Of a stretch of DNA of 64,000 nt, positions 22,201 to 33,427 are shown piece by piece (position 1 is the stretch's first letter; the number at the start of each line of letters is the position of its first letter). Origin of the DNA: Lentinus brumalis (taxonomy: Eukaryota; Basidiomycota; Agaricomycetes; Polyporales; Polyporaceae). Below the pieces are notes generated by a model that did no database searches, was not told the origin of the DNA, and saw only the letters and a program-made list of their open reading frames with translations. Position numbers and translations under genes: made by a program. The stretch spans positions 62,001-126,000 of the forward strand of contig MARA01000015.1 in assembly GCA_001792895.1 (NCBI GenBank), in the 5' to 3' direction.

Positions 22201-25080
22201 GAACTGCAATCCGACGGCCTCGAGCCATGTATGTAGCCCGGGAGACATTGACTCGGCAAATAGCGCATATCATCGAGCCGCACTGTCATTGTATCCGGTA
22301 TAGCAGCTCGGTTCACGCGGTGGGTTCAGGATATTCACTAGGAACGCACCGCAACGGCAGCATTGGCATTACGTACCCGGGAATGTCTTCCTATTGCGAT
22401 CTGATTGCGTGCATCTTCTGCGTGTGCAGTAGAGAAATTTCATTGCATAAGTAGACAGGGCCCCACGGAGGAGTGCTTTGACGGGAGGATGATCCGCTAT
22501 TTACCCAGAAACAGAGCCCGTCAACCCAGTGACCATCCCAGTCCGAGTCGCCGAACCTGCCTTACAAAACAGGAACATACCGAGAGTAAGTAGACGGCGT
22601 GCGAATGGACGACTCGGACCCGCGTAACTCGCAAGTGAGCACGCAACAGTATCCTGGAGTCCCTGTGTAGCAGACGTCAGCGGCCCTCGAGTAATATCAT
22701 GACCGGACAGCTCACCATACTTGAACCGAATAACCTGCGAGGAACGTTCAAGGTCTCGGTCTTGATTTGCTCGCAGTACCCCAGCTGCGCGAGCTGAGCA
22801 ATCCTGTCTATGCGTACAGACCCTTCCGCATGCGACAGCGAGCCAGGAGACTGCGTTCCACTCGTCAGTCGTCTTCGGAAATGGCTGGAGGGAATATTAT
22901 ATACCTGTGCGAGTAAGATCGTGTGCGGTGCGAAGGTTGTACAAGGACCATCCCGGAAAGGTGCCGCCGCGCTGTGAACGTTTCCGGGAGACGTCATTGG
23001 CTGCCTGGACACACCGGGACCCGGTAGCACGGAGATGTACCCATAATGTTGAAACATACCGGAGGTGACCGTGCCGGCTGCAAGCAGCCGAGTATGACAT
23101 CGACATACGAGTCTTGAATATTACCGCCGCAACCCGCGTGTAGTGGGATCTGGTGCTCTGCCGAGCAAACCGCAGCGCGGCGCCGGGAAAGGGTCCCGGC
23201 CACAGTGATGTCTCTGCCAGACTGCGGTCAGTAGCCGTCGAGTCCGGGAGTCATATTTCAGTGAGCAAACAGCTTGTGCGACGGCGGCCGAGTCCGGAGG
23301 ACTGTGTAAGCGTCAAGCTCGTGCTCGTGCTCGTGCCCGTCTGCGACGTCTCCCTGCAGTCAACGCAGAGTCAGGGACATCGGGTGCATAAATTCTGGTA
23401 CATGCTCACCCCATTACGGTCCATGAGCGCTGTCCATGCGCTGGCATCTGGAGGGTTTGTGTTCGCTTCCGGGACGCGCGAGCCGCTGTAGAACCTTTCG
23501 CCGCTTCAGAGAATCGAAGCTCAAGGTTTGAGACACCGCTTACCTGGTCTAGTTGAGCGTCTGCTGGTGTGTGGCACCTCCTCTTTCCTTCCCCACTGCA
23601 TTGTTGCCCTCACGGTCTCCCATTCCCTCGTCATCTCATCCTTTCCGCTCGTCGCCGCTCTCCAGGCAAACCTCCCATGCCACCGAGCTCTTGCGACGCC
23701 TTTTGGCCGGCCTCTCCTGCGCTTTCAAGAGGCCGTCGAACGAGCAGACGAGCAAGGCTCGGGGAAAAGATGGCCTCTTCGCCCGGTGTGCATTCGGTTA
23801 GTACTGTTGCGCTGCTTGAGATCCGCGTGAGACTGACACGCCGCACAGGCTGCTTGTGCAAAAGGTGAGTCAGTCGAGAGGAGCTAGACGTAGAAGACCT
23901 ACGTCAAGGTAATTGCGGCCCACACACGCCCGTTGGAGTCCAAGAGACTAACGTGTTCGCGCGCCCAGATAATTTTGGCAGCCTAGCGGGTCTGCGGTAA
24001 TACTGCGTCTGGCAATGCCACGGACGACGACTCCAGCGAGCTCGTCGTGCAGTTAAGTGACCCTGTAAACAGCTTCTTCCTCACCGTCATCGACCTGAAG
24101 ACGCCGTGTTCGCGCTCCGCAGTCATCAAGACGCTGTCATTGCCTCTTGGAAGAAGAACAGCAACGAGCCAGCTTCCAAGCGGATGAGGGCGCGACCGAC
24201 GTACGCCGCATCGAGCGGGGCTGCGTCGTGCCGGAGATCGAGGGCTGGGAGGAGTCAGATCCCATCGAGTGGTGCGAGGACTGGCTTGCGGGATCCCATC
24301 GGTATTGGTTACAGCAAAGCACGTCCGGTAGCAGCGGTCGGGTCTCGAGCATGTATGTATGTAGTCGTGCTCTCCTCGAGCCCGTCGCGGTGGTGGTGGT
24401 CGAGAAGAGAGCGCCGATGCTGTGCAGCACGAACGTTCTGAGATCTTCCGTTCGACTGGTGTAGTACCGCACTCCATGTAAACCGTAGTCATTTTCGGAT
24501 AGACATAAGATACAAGCAGCTTAAAGGAATACTTGGGCGAGAACAGGAGGGGAGAGACAGACGAAATCGAACAATTGGCGACATCCGGCATGCTGCGATC
24601 CGCGTAGCGGTGGCTAATTCGTGTCGTACCGACATTCCCGGGCGTCCGTTCTTCGCCTCATGTCCGGCCGTCCAGGAACGAGCTCCGTACCAGCGCTCCC
24701 CCATGTCCTCCCCTGCCCCTCCTCTCGAGCCTTCCTCCTCTCCTGCCGTGGATTCTTGCCCTCTGCGCCGTGGAGTGTCGCAGTAGAGTGCCAATAGCAG
24801 TCGGTGTACTTAGCTGAGACATGTCGAGTCTGCCAGCCCGGTCTCCAGAGGGCCCTCTCATACGATGCAGAACAGCGTGTAGAACACATTGTATTATATC
24901 AATTCGAGACCCCCCACCCCGCAGCTGTACCCGGATATGCTGTAAGGCAAGGATTCGTGCTGTGGAGGGACATGCTCGCGTGCCCAGTGCGGCTGCGTGC
25001 GTGCATCAATGATCACCCGCGGACCCGTCCGACGCACACGAGGCTACTCGCCGGCGCGTAGAGTGCACGAGATATATTCT
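19240..25080. other. Gene-poor interval of about 5.9 kb
   Basis: No F-box, BTB, reverse transcriptase or transposase pattern and no convincing spliced ORF was found on either strand. Small features seen are short tetranucleotide runs such as ATGTATGTATGTAG (near 21125 and 24350) and AAGTAAGTAAGTA (near 21150). It separates the two copies of the segmental duplication and does not match other parts of the window by eye. Confidence 0.4.
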
Positions 25081-25099
25081 TGCTACGTACGCGCCCAGC

Positions 25100-26411
25100 T
25101 CACATCTCCTCGTCCTCGCCCTTCAGCCCAAGCAGCACGTCCAGCCTCTTCCACTGCTTCTCCCGCTGCTCCGTCCACGCATCGCGCCGCTCACGCACGC
25201 ACCCGACGCAGTACCCCATATCCGCCCAGTCCATCTCGACGAGGCTCTGCAGGCCGCCAATCGGGTCTGCCATCCCCCGCTCGAACACCCCGTTGTCGAT
25301 CAGCCGCAGCGTCCACTCGACCTCGTCGCCCGCGCGCGTCTCCGCACACGTCTTCGCACTCTTCAGCTTCTCCTCTCCCGCGTTCTTGTCGTTCACGAAC
25401 GGCGCGAGCGGGCAGGGCACGACGGACGGCAGGGGCGCGACGCACACGACGGCCATCCACTCCTTCTGGAGCGCGTCCTTGGCGCGGACGAGCCGCACGA
25501 AGTCCGATGCGTCGAGGCGCGGCGGGGGCGCGTTCTTCTCGTCGTCCTCGCTCGCGATGTTCAGGGGGTGCGGGTCGCCGGCAGACTCCGCGTGCAGGTA
25601 CACGGCGAGGTCTTGCCCGAAGGAGGGCGTCCGCAGAAGCTCGTAGTAGGCATTCTTGAGCACCTCGGGGACTTCGCACTGCTGGGCGAGATGGATCGTC
25701 TCGACTGCGTGGTCGCGCGGCTCAGATGAGAGCCGGGAAAGGTCCTGCGGCCACTGTTCGCGCAGGAGATGGGTGGCGAAACCAAGGATGGTCTTGAACT
25801 TGAGCGTATGCGCTGCACGCAGGAGTGATGCGAGCACGGGGAAGGGCGGCGGGTTGATCGCATACGCGCTAGCAATCCGTGTTACTCATCGAATACACAT
25901 GATGCGATGAAGGTGGGACGTACATTCCGGCATCGAGGGCGGTCAGTAGTCGCTCGAAGTCCAACACACTCACACCCCGTGCTACATAGACCGGGCAACT
26001 GTCCACAACGTCGGGCTCCTCGCCACCAATGCTGTCCCTGCGATGTTCAGCCACGAGGCTCGCGTGGCCACAGACACGGACAGACACGCACCGTCCATCA
26101 CCGCTGAACAGCGCAGAGAAGTAGTCCGATTGCTGCATGAGCCGCGAACGATGCAACCGGAAGAGTGTGTTATGAACCTGCACGACGACCGACCCATCGA
26201 GATGCCAGAAGTTTGTGCTTCGCTTGCGCGCGACCATCCTCTGCTTTCCCTTGTCTTTCGCCTTGCCATTGATCTTCGTAGTCGAAGGAGGGGCCATAGA
26301 CGCCGTGGAAGCCGACGCTTTTTGGGGAGTGGCTACGGGACGCGGGAGCGGCTGCGAGGCAGGAGGAGGTCGTACATCGCCCCGACGAGGACGTTTTGAG
26401 GGCCTGTACAT
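25100..26411 (-). CDS. BTB/POZ-like protein with C-terminal Cys/Trp module (gene J2)
   Basis: Copy of J1. Exons are 26092-26411, 25924-26037 and 25100-25868, with introns of 54 nt (GTGCGT..GCAG) and 55 nt (GTACGT..CTAG, phase 2). The spliced frame is open and codes for 400 residues from the ATG at 26411 (MYRPSKRPRRGDV). In J1 this ATG is GTA, and the aligned site is a splice acceptor (TACAG|G). Conversely, the J1 first-exon donor GTGAGA is GCGGAG here, so the two copies seem to differ in how they start. Motifs are as in J1: FWHLDGSVVVQVHNTL, SCPVYVARGVSVLDFERLL, APLPSVVPC and GYCVGC. Confidence 0.8.
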
Positions 26412-27408
26412 GAGAGCGTGAGCCGCGAAAGATTATTGAAGTTCCGTTCAGAATACGAGGGTACATCTAAGACATGACTCTCGCCTGCCATAGAGCACAA
26501 CCGTGGCCTTCTCCGCGAGTTGACACAACCCACGTGTCATGGCTACAACCTCCTGTTTGAAGCGGTCTTGTGTTCGCTCGTCATGAAGACGTCGGCGATG
26601 CACGAAACGAAAAGGCGGGCACTGGCAGTCCTTCATGCGTGAGGCTAGTCTCGCCAGACAGACACGATTCTGCGTCGTCCCAACAGCCGGGACCAAACAG
26701 AGGACGAGACAAAAGCATGCCGTTAGCGTCTGCAGGGTGAGTTTGGTACAGGTGGGAGTGAGATTCCGTCAGGTTCAGCGTCGTGGAACCCACTCACGCC
26801 CCTTGACAGCGTGATCTACCCAGAGTGGATATGGAAGTGCTCGCTCTCGCCGCCGCTGCTGCCAATGTCCAACGCGATGTCCGCTCTGTCTCCTCATAGA
26901 CGATTCGAGTATGGTTCAATGGGTGCATGTATGCACTACTGCGATCCAAGAACCCGCGAAACGCATCGCATCCCCGCGGCTCGAACTAGAGGACGTGGCA
27001 GAGTCGGGTTGCGCAGTGACCTTACAGGCCGAAAGTCGCTACTCACACCCATCTTTTACAGTCTCACCAGACGGTCAGAAACGGGATCTTTGATGTACTG
27101 ACAATGAGACTACAGATATCGGACGCCTACACGCGCATGGAGCAAGACCGCGGCCTTCTCATGGCAAGTTAAACGACGTCTCTGGCATGACAACATCGTC
27201 ATCTCTCGAACCGGACCTGCATGCGCCCGTCATGACCGTCCGAGTCTCTGATCATCGTTATAGATACCCGCCACCAGTCCTGATGATGCACGAAAAGAGA
27301 CGGCGGGCACCGCCAGAGGAACCGCGCGGCCTTGATGGGAAAGGTCTTTTGCAACGCCACACAGAGAGTAGGAGCGGAAGAGGAACTCCAACATTGGGGA
27401 AGGAACAC

Positions 27409-27966
27409 TCACTGAGCGGAGGCCGGCTGCGTTGCGGGCAGCTGTGGCAGCTCCAAAGAACCTTCGCCATTATCCAACACCCTCTTCTTCTTCGACGCCG
27501 CCGTGCGCGACGACCCCGCAGATTTCTCCGTCGCGACTGGAGCAGAAACAGTCATCTTCCCACTGTCCACCGACGCAGATAACTCCGCAGGCGACCCGTT
27601 TTCCTTGAGCTTCAAGTTTCGCGTCGACCTGCGCGGCTTGGGAGCGGGAGTCTGCGGCAGTGGCTGGTCTGCGTACTCGAGTTTGGGCGAAGGACTTCTC
27701 GCTGGCGACGCCTCGGCCTGCGCTTCTTCTACCGCGGCCGCAGGAGGTTGTTGTTGGGCCTCCGAGTTCGTCGTGGCCGAAGATGTGCGCATCGACTGGC
27801 TAGTGCGCGCAAGAAGCTCCGAGACTTCGGGCAAGCTAGAGCCGCCGCTGGTGTCGCTTGCAAAGCCGTCGTCGCTCGCGATGTCGGCGTCGTCGTCGTC
27901 GTCGGGCTGAGGAAGTACAGCAATAGAGACCTGGCTGAGGGCGTTGTCGACGTCGTCCTCAAACAT
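27409..27966 (-). CDS. Disordered Ser/Pro/Lys-rich protein or 5' exon of J2
   Basis: Copy of the ORF at 18592-19149, from the ATG at 27966 (MFEDDVDNALSQVSIAVL). It keeps the acidic start, the PKPRRSTRNLKLKENGSP block and the end SKKKRVLDNGEG. As in copy 1 the stop overlaps a GTGAGT donor in phase 2, compatible with the acceptor at 26404 (about 1 kb away). It is arranged head-to-head with gene H; the ATGs are about 195 bp apart. Confidence 0.6.
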   Translation of the reverse strand: MFEDDVDNALSQVSIAVLPQPDDDDDADIASDDGFASDTSGGSSLPEVSELLARTSQSMRTSSATTNSEAQQQPPAAAVEEAQAEASPARSPSPKLEYADQPLPQTPAPKPRRSTRNLKLKENGSPAELSASVDSGKMTVSAPVATEKSAGSSRTAASKKKRVLDNGEGSLELPQLPATQPASAQ

Positions 27967-28025
27967 CTTCACGCCGAGCAGCGCGACACGCGTCCTCGTA
28001 CGCGAAAGTTTGGGAGCGCCCGCCC

Positions 28026-28080
28026 GACGCGTCGCGCGAGTGTCACGCGTTCGTCACGGCACGTGTCACGCGCCACGGTC
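28026..28080. promoter_or_regulatory. MluI-box-like element in a divergent promoter, copy 2
   Basis: GACGCGTCGCGCG, TGTCACGC, CGTCACGG and TGTCACGCGCCACGG lie between the divergent ATGs at 27966 (minus) and 28162 (plus). A further ACGCGT is at about 27990. The arrangement suggests a shared bidirectional promoter. Confidence 0.5.
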
Positions 28081-28161
28081 GGTGGCGGCGACGTCGGAGT
28101 GCCCCTGATGCAGCGAAGTCTTGTCTAGCTTGGATTGTGAACGCTTCCACATCTCTACGCG

Positions 28162-29437
28162 ATGGCTATCAAAGACGAGCCCTCCTTCTCTGGTAAGCTA
28201 ACGAGCTACTCCAAGATGCACTCTGCCGACTCGCATGGCGACACGCTATGCCAGACTCGGAGGCAGACATCAAGCCTCAGAATCGGGCGCAAACGGCGGA
28301 CGCTGATGGCAACAAACGGGTGAGTCTCTCGTGCCTCACGCAGACGCAGGGGCTATCGCCTGAATTTCTGCAGAAACCGGATGAGGCGGGTAGACCTCAC
28401 GCGGCCGACACGAAGCGGATAAAGACAGGCGGACCCGCAGGGTCGAAGGATACACGACAAGAGTCCGACCCACCAAGGTCCAAGTGCGATGCCTTCTGGT
28501 ACAAGGATGGGAACGTCGTCGTCGTCGTCGGAAATACCGCCTTCAAGCTATACAAAGCCCGTCTCTCCAGATACTCCATAGTCCTCGCAGGCCAGTTCGC
28601 GGACGAAGGCGCAGGTCGTCCGACCATGGAGGGCTGTCCCGTCTACGAGCTGACGGGGCTGAAAGTCGAGGACTTCAAGCAGTTTCTCGAAGCACTGGAA
28701 ACCCCGATGTACGTCTCTCCGCTCATGTCCGAGTCCGCATCATGATCACGCCCGAAACGCCTTCCCGATTCCCCAGCGTGTTCGCCTCGAGATCCCCGTC
28801 GCAACCGACATTGATATCCATCCTCCGCGCATCTCAAGCGCTCGACTGCTCTACGACCCGTGCATTCGCACTCGAGAAGCTCCGCTCCATCTGGCCGCAC
28901 GACGATCCAACACTCCCGGGCGGGAAGCTGGGCGGTCCCCTCGCCGTCCGTATCATCCAAGTCTCGCGAGAATGTGCGGTGCCCGAGCTGCGCAAGCGGG
29001 CCTTCTACGAGCTCATCCGGAGCTCCAGCTTCTGGGAGCGAATTGCGACAAACCGGTCGTCAATCCACCTCCCCGACGCGGACATCATCGCGCTCTTGCT
29101 GGCGCGGCAGGAGCTGCAGCGGCTGTGGTCCGCGCTGGTGTTCGAGCCGCCTTTCGGGAAGGACACGGGGTGCCCGACAAAGACGTGTGCGCCGAACATC
29201 TTCAAAGGCGGACCGGCCGGTCGGACAGGACTCTGGCGGGCCCAGATGATTGAGGACGGAGACTTTGATGCGGGGAGTGCAGATCCGATAGGGCATCTGG
29301 AGATGCTGCTGACGAAGAGGGCGGGAGACTTGGCCGCTCAGGGATGGTGTGAGGGCTGTATTGTGAACCGTCAGAAGGCATGGACGGACGCACAAGTGAA
29401 CTGGTGGGGTGTGCTTGATCAGTGGTGTAAGTCGTAG
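28162..29437 (+). CDS. BTB/POZ-like protein with C-terminal Cys/Trp module (gene H)
   Basis: Four exons: 28162-28192, 28255-28319, 28374-28708 and 28777-29437; introns of 62, 54 and 68 nt all have GT-AG ends. The spliced frame of 363 residues is open. It starts MAIKDEPSFSDSEADI, has a basic disordered linker, then the BTB-like FWYKDGNVVVVVGNTAFKLY, GCPVYELTGLKVEDFKQFL. The phase-2 intron at the domain border is followed by ISILRASQALDC, ALEKLRSIWP, ECAVPELRKRAFYELI, GCPTKTC, GWCEGC and NWWGVLDQWC. Its neighbour, gene I, is a tandem paralog with the same four-exon layout. It is a putative cullin-3 substrate adaptor of unknown target. Confidence 0.85.
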
Positions 29438-29467
29438 CTGCTACTCTCCGTGTACTTCGACCCGAAT

Positions 29468-29520
29468 CCCGACGCGTCGCGCGACTGTCACGCCGCACGC
29501 GTGCGCCGTCCGCGTCAGGT
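29468..29520 (+). promoter_or_regulatory. MluI-box-like upstream element, copy 3
   Basis: GACGCGTCGCGCGACTGTCA and a later CGTCAGGTCACGG lie 135-190 bp upstream of the ATG of gene I. It is similar to the elements at 19189 and 28026. Confidence 0.5.
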
Positions 29521-29654
29521 CACGGTGGAGCTCCAGTAGGTCGGTGGCGGAAAGGAGGGCGGCTGAGCCCCTGTCTTATGTCTTGCGCTTGAGCTCCAGA
29601 AAAGTGCAGGAACTCGCCTCGAGAGCATGGCAAACTCTTCCCCGACTCTACGAT

Positions 29655-31000
29655 ATGTCTACCATCAAAGCCGAGCCTAAATTCGACCCATCCCTCTTCG
29701 GTAAGCTACCAGCCGTCAGACCGAGCTGCACATCGTGATTCATCCGACCCCCATGGCGTATCGTCCAGACATGGAAGCTGATGTCAAGCAGCAAGACGGC
29801 GCAGGTAGCGTGGCAGCGGCCGACGGGCGCAAACGAGTGAGTCTTGCTTCCACGCAATGTGCTCGGGACTGACTGACTGAGTGGACTCGCACTCGTGTAG
29901 AAGGGCGATGCGAGCGCAGGAGGGGCCGCCGAGGTCGATACAAAGCGGACCAAGACAGAGAAGACCGCAGGGCCGAGCACTCCACGACAAGACTCGCAGA
30001 AACCCAGGTCAAAGTGCGTCGCCTTCTGGTACGAGGATGGCAACGTCGTCATCGTCGTTGAAGAGACCGCGTTCAAGCTCTACAAGGCTCGCCTCTCCAA
30101 GTTCTCCACCTACTTCGAAGCGATATTCGCGAACGACACCGAGAAGAACCGGTCCACGATGGAAGGCTGTCCTGTGTATCGTGCGGAGGGCGTAGCCGTG
30201 AATGACTTCAAGCAGTTCCTGGAGGCGTTGGAGACCCCCTTGTACGTCGGTCCTCCGTTCTTCGCCACTCGCCGTCCCTGTCATCCTCACCTCCCGCGAC
30301 ACCTAGCGTCTTCGTCTCCAAGCCACCCTCCCAGGACACGGCCATCGCCATCCTGCGCGCCTCGCAGCAGCTGGGCTGCCAGACGACCCGTTCTTTCGCA
30401 GTGGAGAGACTGCGCGCGATCTGGCCCAACGACAAGCCGCGGCTTCCCGGGGGCAGCCGTGCCTTCGAGGACGCGATCAAGATCATGCAGGTCTCGCGCG
30501 ACTGCCAGGTCCCCCAGCTGCGCAAGCGGGCGTTCTACGAGCTCGTCCGCAGCGCCGCGTTCTGGACGACGCTGCGCGAGAACCGGCAGGCCGTGGGGCT
30601 CCCGGACTCGGACATCGTCGCGCTCCTGTCTGCGCGCGTAGAACTGCAGAACCTCTTCATGGTTCGGATCCTGGAGCCACCGCAGGGGAGAGAGGCGGAG
30701 TGCCCGGGGCTGCAGGCGGCGAAGCAGGGCGGCGATCCGAAGACGGCGAAGCTGTGTGCGCCGAGGATCCAGAAGGGGTGGGGGCGGAAGGCGAACTGGG
30801 TGATGAACATGTATGAGAACGGGGACCTGATGGTCGGGAAGGCGGATCCGCTCGGACACCTTCAAAACCTCCTTACCGAGAGGCTGAAGGTCGTTGCAAA
30901 CGCGGGGTGGTGCTCGAGCTGTTTGCAGGAGCGGGTCAAGGCGTGGCAGGATGCTCAGGTAAAGTGGTGGGGCATGCTTGACGATTGGCTCAAGACTTAG
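29655..31000 (+). CDS. BTB/POZ-like protein with C-terminal Cys/Trp module (gene I)
   Basis: Four exons: 29655-29700, 29769-29836, 29901-30241 and 30307-31000; introns of 68, 64 and 65 nt. The spliced frame of 382 residues is open. It starts MSTIKAEPKFDPSLFDMEAD, then a Lys/Ala-rich linker (VDTKRTKTEKTAG). The BTB-like part has FWYEDGNVVIVVEETAFKLY, FSTYFEAIF, GCPVYRAEGVAVNDFKQFL. After the phase-2 intron come AIAILRASQQLGC, ERLRAIWPNDKP, DCQVPQLRKRAFYELV, ECPGLQ..LCAP, GWCSSC and KWWGMLDDWLK. It arose by tandem duplication with gene H, as shown by identical exon phases and linker style. Confidence 0.85.
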
Positions 31001-31009
31001 TTGCGGCTG

Positions 31010-32245
31010 TAGACGAGCTCACCGGTAGTATTCATTCTATGCAAAGCCCAGATTGATCCGTGCATGGTGAAGTGTCTGTGCAGTAGGAGGCGTTCTTCGT
31101 TCCTTCTTCTAGACAGCCCGTAGCTGGTACTGGTGACAAACAACCCGTCTGGGCGCATCGATATCGCTGACTTACTGCAAGTCAAGTTGAGATCAGTACG
31201 CATTTCGTAAGTGGTTCATGATGGCTCACCACGGTAGTGTTGAGTCCCACGGAGAGCGTCGAGGTCAGGCGTATGGTGGACGAAGAACAACTTTGGGCGG
31301 TCGTGGACGGTCGTCGTGGACGCGATGATGGCGGGCGCCCATCTCTTGTCTTCTACGTCCATCTCCTCGAACTCCTCCTCCTCGAACTCCCGCCCGACGG
31401 GCTCTGCATGTTTGTTGCGAGCGAAGCGAGCATCCCCGGTTAGAGCCCTCGCGTTGACACTTCCCCGGAACAAACATGTACAAATTCTACGCGGCGCACC
31501 TATATTTGGTATTGAAACAATCCAGCGGGTATTTGTCCCTTGCATCCTATGAGACTCCATTCAAAATAACCCATAAAGTAGTGCCATGCTGTATAGAGTA
31601 CGCATGAGGAGTTTCCGAGAGGTACGTGCACAGGAGAGCGTGTTCTGAGCCAGAGCAGCCTCCCACCACCTCCAACCTCGGTTAAGCGCCTAAACTTCGA
31701 ACTTCGAAACCACCTTGCCCTGCACATATTCAGTACAGATGCTCAGGCAAGCCTACTTTCTATAGATCGCGCTCTGGATGTCTTGTGATTATCTATGAGC
31801 TGAACTTGGATCTCACACGGAAAGTAGCGCCAGCAGGACATCGCACTAAGTATCCTGTACTTCAAGAAGTTCCATAGTCTGTACTAAGAAACATCACGCA
31901 CACCATTCCCTTGCATGAAACATGTTCTACTCGACACACATTCAGTATTGCGTGCGTTGTGCTTGACTGCGCAGCGAGCTATTGGTCTCTGACTGAATGC
32001 TAGTACATATCTCCTTGTGAATGCTTATCATTCCCGCCTATGCTACTCGAACGTCCTGGACCTCGGCTTACGATGTCCTTTGCTCATGGACGAGAAGGGA
32101 CAGTAGGTAGAACGCCATGCTCGTTCTCTTTCCTCATGAGGTCTGCGGTGCGCATACATTTCCACCATGCAGTCGACATTGTTGGCTTGTCATTGCTTTG
32201 GTTTTCCTACGCTTCCACCTGCCGTCCGAGTTCTAGTGCTCAAAC
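31010..32245. other. Interval with one weak ORF
   Basis: The only candidate is a minus-strand frame at 31216-31560 (ATG at 31560), 114 residues, with an acidic run GREFEEEEFEEMDVED and then WAPAIIASTTTVHDRPKLFF. A GTGAGC donor near its end suggests it could be an exon. No family was recognised and no paralog is in the window. Confidence 0.25.
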
Positions 32246-32247
32246 GT

Positions 32248-33427
32248 TCAAGTCTCCCAGCTCCTCGACAACTTCCACACCCGCATCTGAAACCCCGTCA
32301 CCTTCGCCAAGATCTCCTTCGACCATGGCGTATCCACGGCCGCCTTGAACTCCTCCGTCTCCTCCGCACCCGCCTCCGCATACTCGTGAATCGCGAGGTA
32401 CTTCGAGACCTTCCCCTCCCCATACTGCGCCACAAGAGTCTCGTCATTCCCCCATACCCGCGCGACCTTCAACACGAACCATCTCGTGCGAACCCACTGC
32501 GGGATCTTCGCCAGCATCGGGATGTGCTCCCCAACATACCAGCGTTCGAACTCGTCCGCGAGCTCGGGAGGGACGTCGAACTCGATGAACGTCGCATACG
32601 GCCCGGGCTTCGTCACATCGTACCCAGCACCCGCGCGCGGCGGGTAGACGGGCTCGCGCAGCTCGTAGGCGCGCCCGTCCATACAGCTGTCGTCAAAATC
32701 AATGCCCGACGCACGGAAACGCGCGATGCACGCCAGAAAATCTCAAAATTCGGGAAAATTCCTCATGAGTCGTACGGCTCTCAAACTTCATGAATTACCT
32801 CGTAGCACCCTATACTCTTGTTTCACCAAGATTTGATTGTCTCACTATGGCCCAGGAGGACGATTGTGCTCGAGGATGTTGACACGTCCACGGGCGCTAA
32901 CCCGCTGCACAGCTCATCTGGTGTCTAGCGCCCGTAGACGTGGTCTCGTCATGAGGCTTGACCTCCTCCAATTCGCGTCATTGCTCGCAGCGAAGGTGCA
33001 GTAGAGCATGCTGATGTGCAACTGAGTTCGCTGAGAATGAGTTTGAGGCAGTCTCAGGCGGGAGGGCAAGTTTACGATTTTTCTGAATTTCTCGATTTTG
33101 TTCGCGCGTTCGGAGTTGTAATGCGCGTCGGGCATTCATTTTGATGTTAGCTGTAAGCGCGATGCGCGACATGATGGACACCTCGCGTTTGCTCGGGTTC
33201 TTCATGAGCGCGAGGTGCGCGGGGTCGTCGATCGACTCGGGCGTCGCGAGGTCGTAGAGAGCGAGGTGCGTGGGTGGGCCTGGGGTCTGGGACGTCCAGC
33301 GCGACCAGGAGTGGAAGCAGGGGAGCGGGATGCGGTCGGGGACATGCTCGGTGTCGTACCAGTCGTTGAATTCCGCCTCCGGGATGGCAGCGCCTGGTTC
33401 GGCCCGGACGACGAGGAGGCCAGACAT
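32248..33427 (-). pseudogene. EthD-like alpha/beta-barrel gene split by a transposon
   Basis: The N-terminal half (33427 down to about 33155) reads MSGLLVVRAEPGA, FNDWYDTEHVPDRIPLP, FHSWSRW and MSRIALTA. The C-terminal half (32682 down to 32248) reads GYDVTKPGPYATFIEFDVP, FERWYVGEHIPMLAKIPQWV, KYLAIHEYAE and WKLSRSWET. Together they cover the intact 233-residue paralog at 60291-60992, with its two repeats of a dimeric-barrel fold (NDWYDxEHxP). The halves are separated by a 458 bp element. Even with the element removed, the frame does not appear to match the paralog, so the gene has probably decayed further. EthD-like proteins are small and mostly of unknown function in fungi. Confidence 0.8.
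32691..33148. mobile_element. Inverted-repeat (foldback) DNA element, 458 bp
   Basis: The ends are imperfect inverted repeats of about 75 bp. On both sides TCAAAAT is followed by AATGCCCGACGC, then ACGCGCGA and further matching AT-rich parts. The 6-base AGCTGT occurs just outside both ends (32685-32690 and 33149-33154) and fits a target duplication. A stem of about 17 bp is formed by CACGTCCACGGGCGCTA (near 32884) and TAGCGCCCGTAGACGTG (near 32924). No transposase is present. It lies inside the EthD-like gene. Confidence 0.7.

Larger units (their letters stand above)
25086..28085. repeat. Segmental duplication, copy 2
   Basis: Same-orientation copy of 16620-19235 with a spacer about 350 bp longer. 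In the spacer, the stretch at about 27148-27175 resembles the J1/J2 first-exon border (GAGAAGGCC..), and GATGCACGAAA..GGCGGGCAC is seen both near 26600 and near 27290. The spacer thus contains further partial internal copies. Confidence 0.75.

Noticed and set aside
23983..24591. 202-residue minus-strand ORF
   Set aside because: Biased Arg/Ser/Pro composition, no motif, no paralog and no supporting splice pattern.
32167..32793. 208-residue plus-strand ORF
   Set aside because: Antisense shadow of the C-terminal half of the split EthD-like gene.
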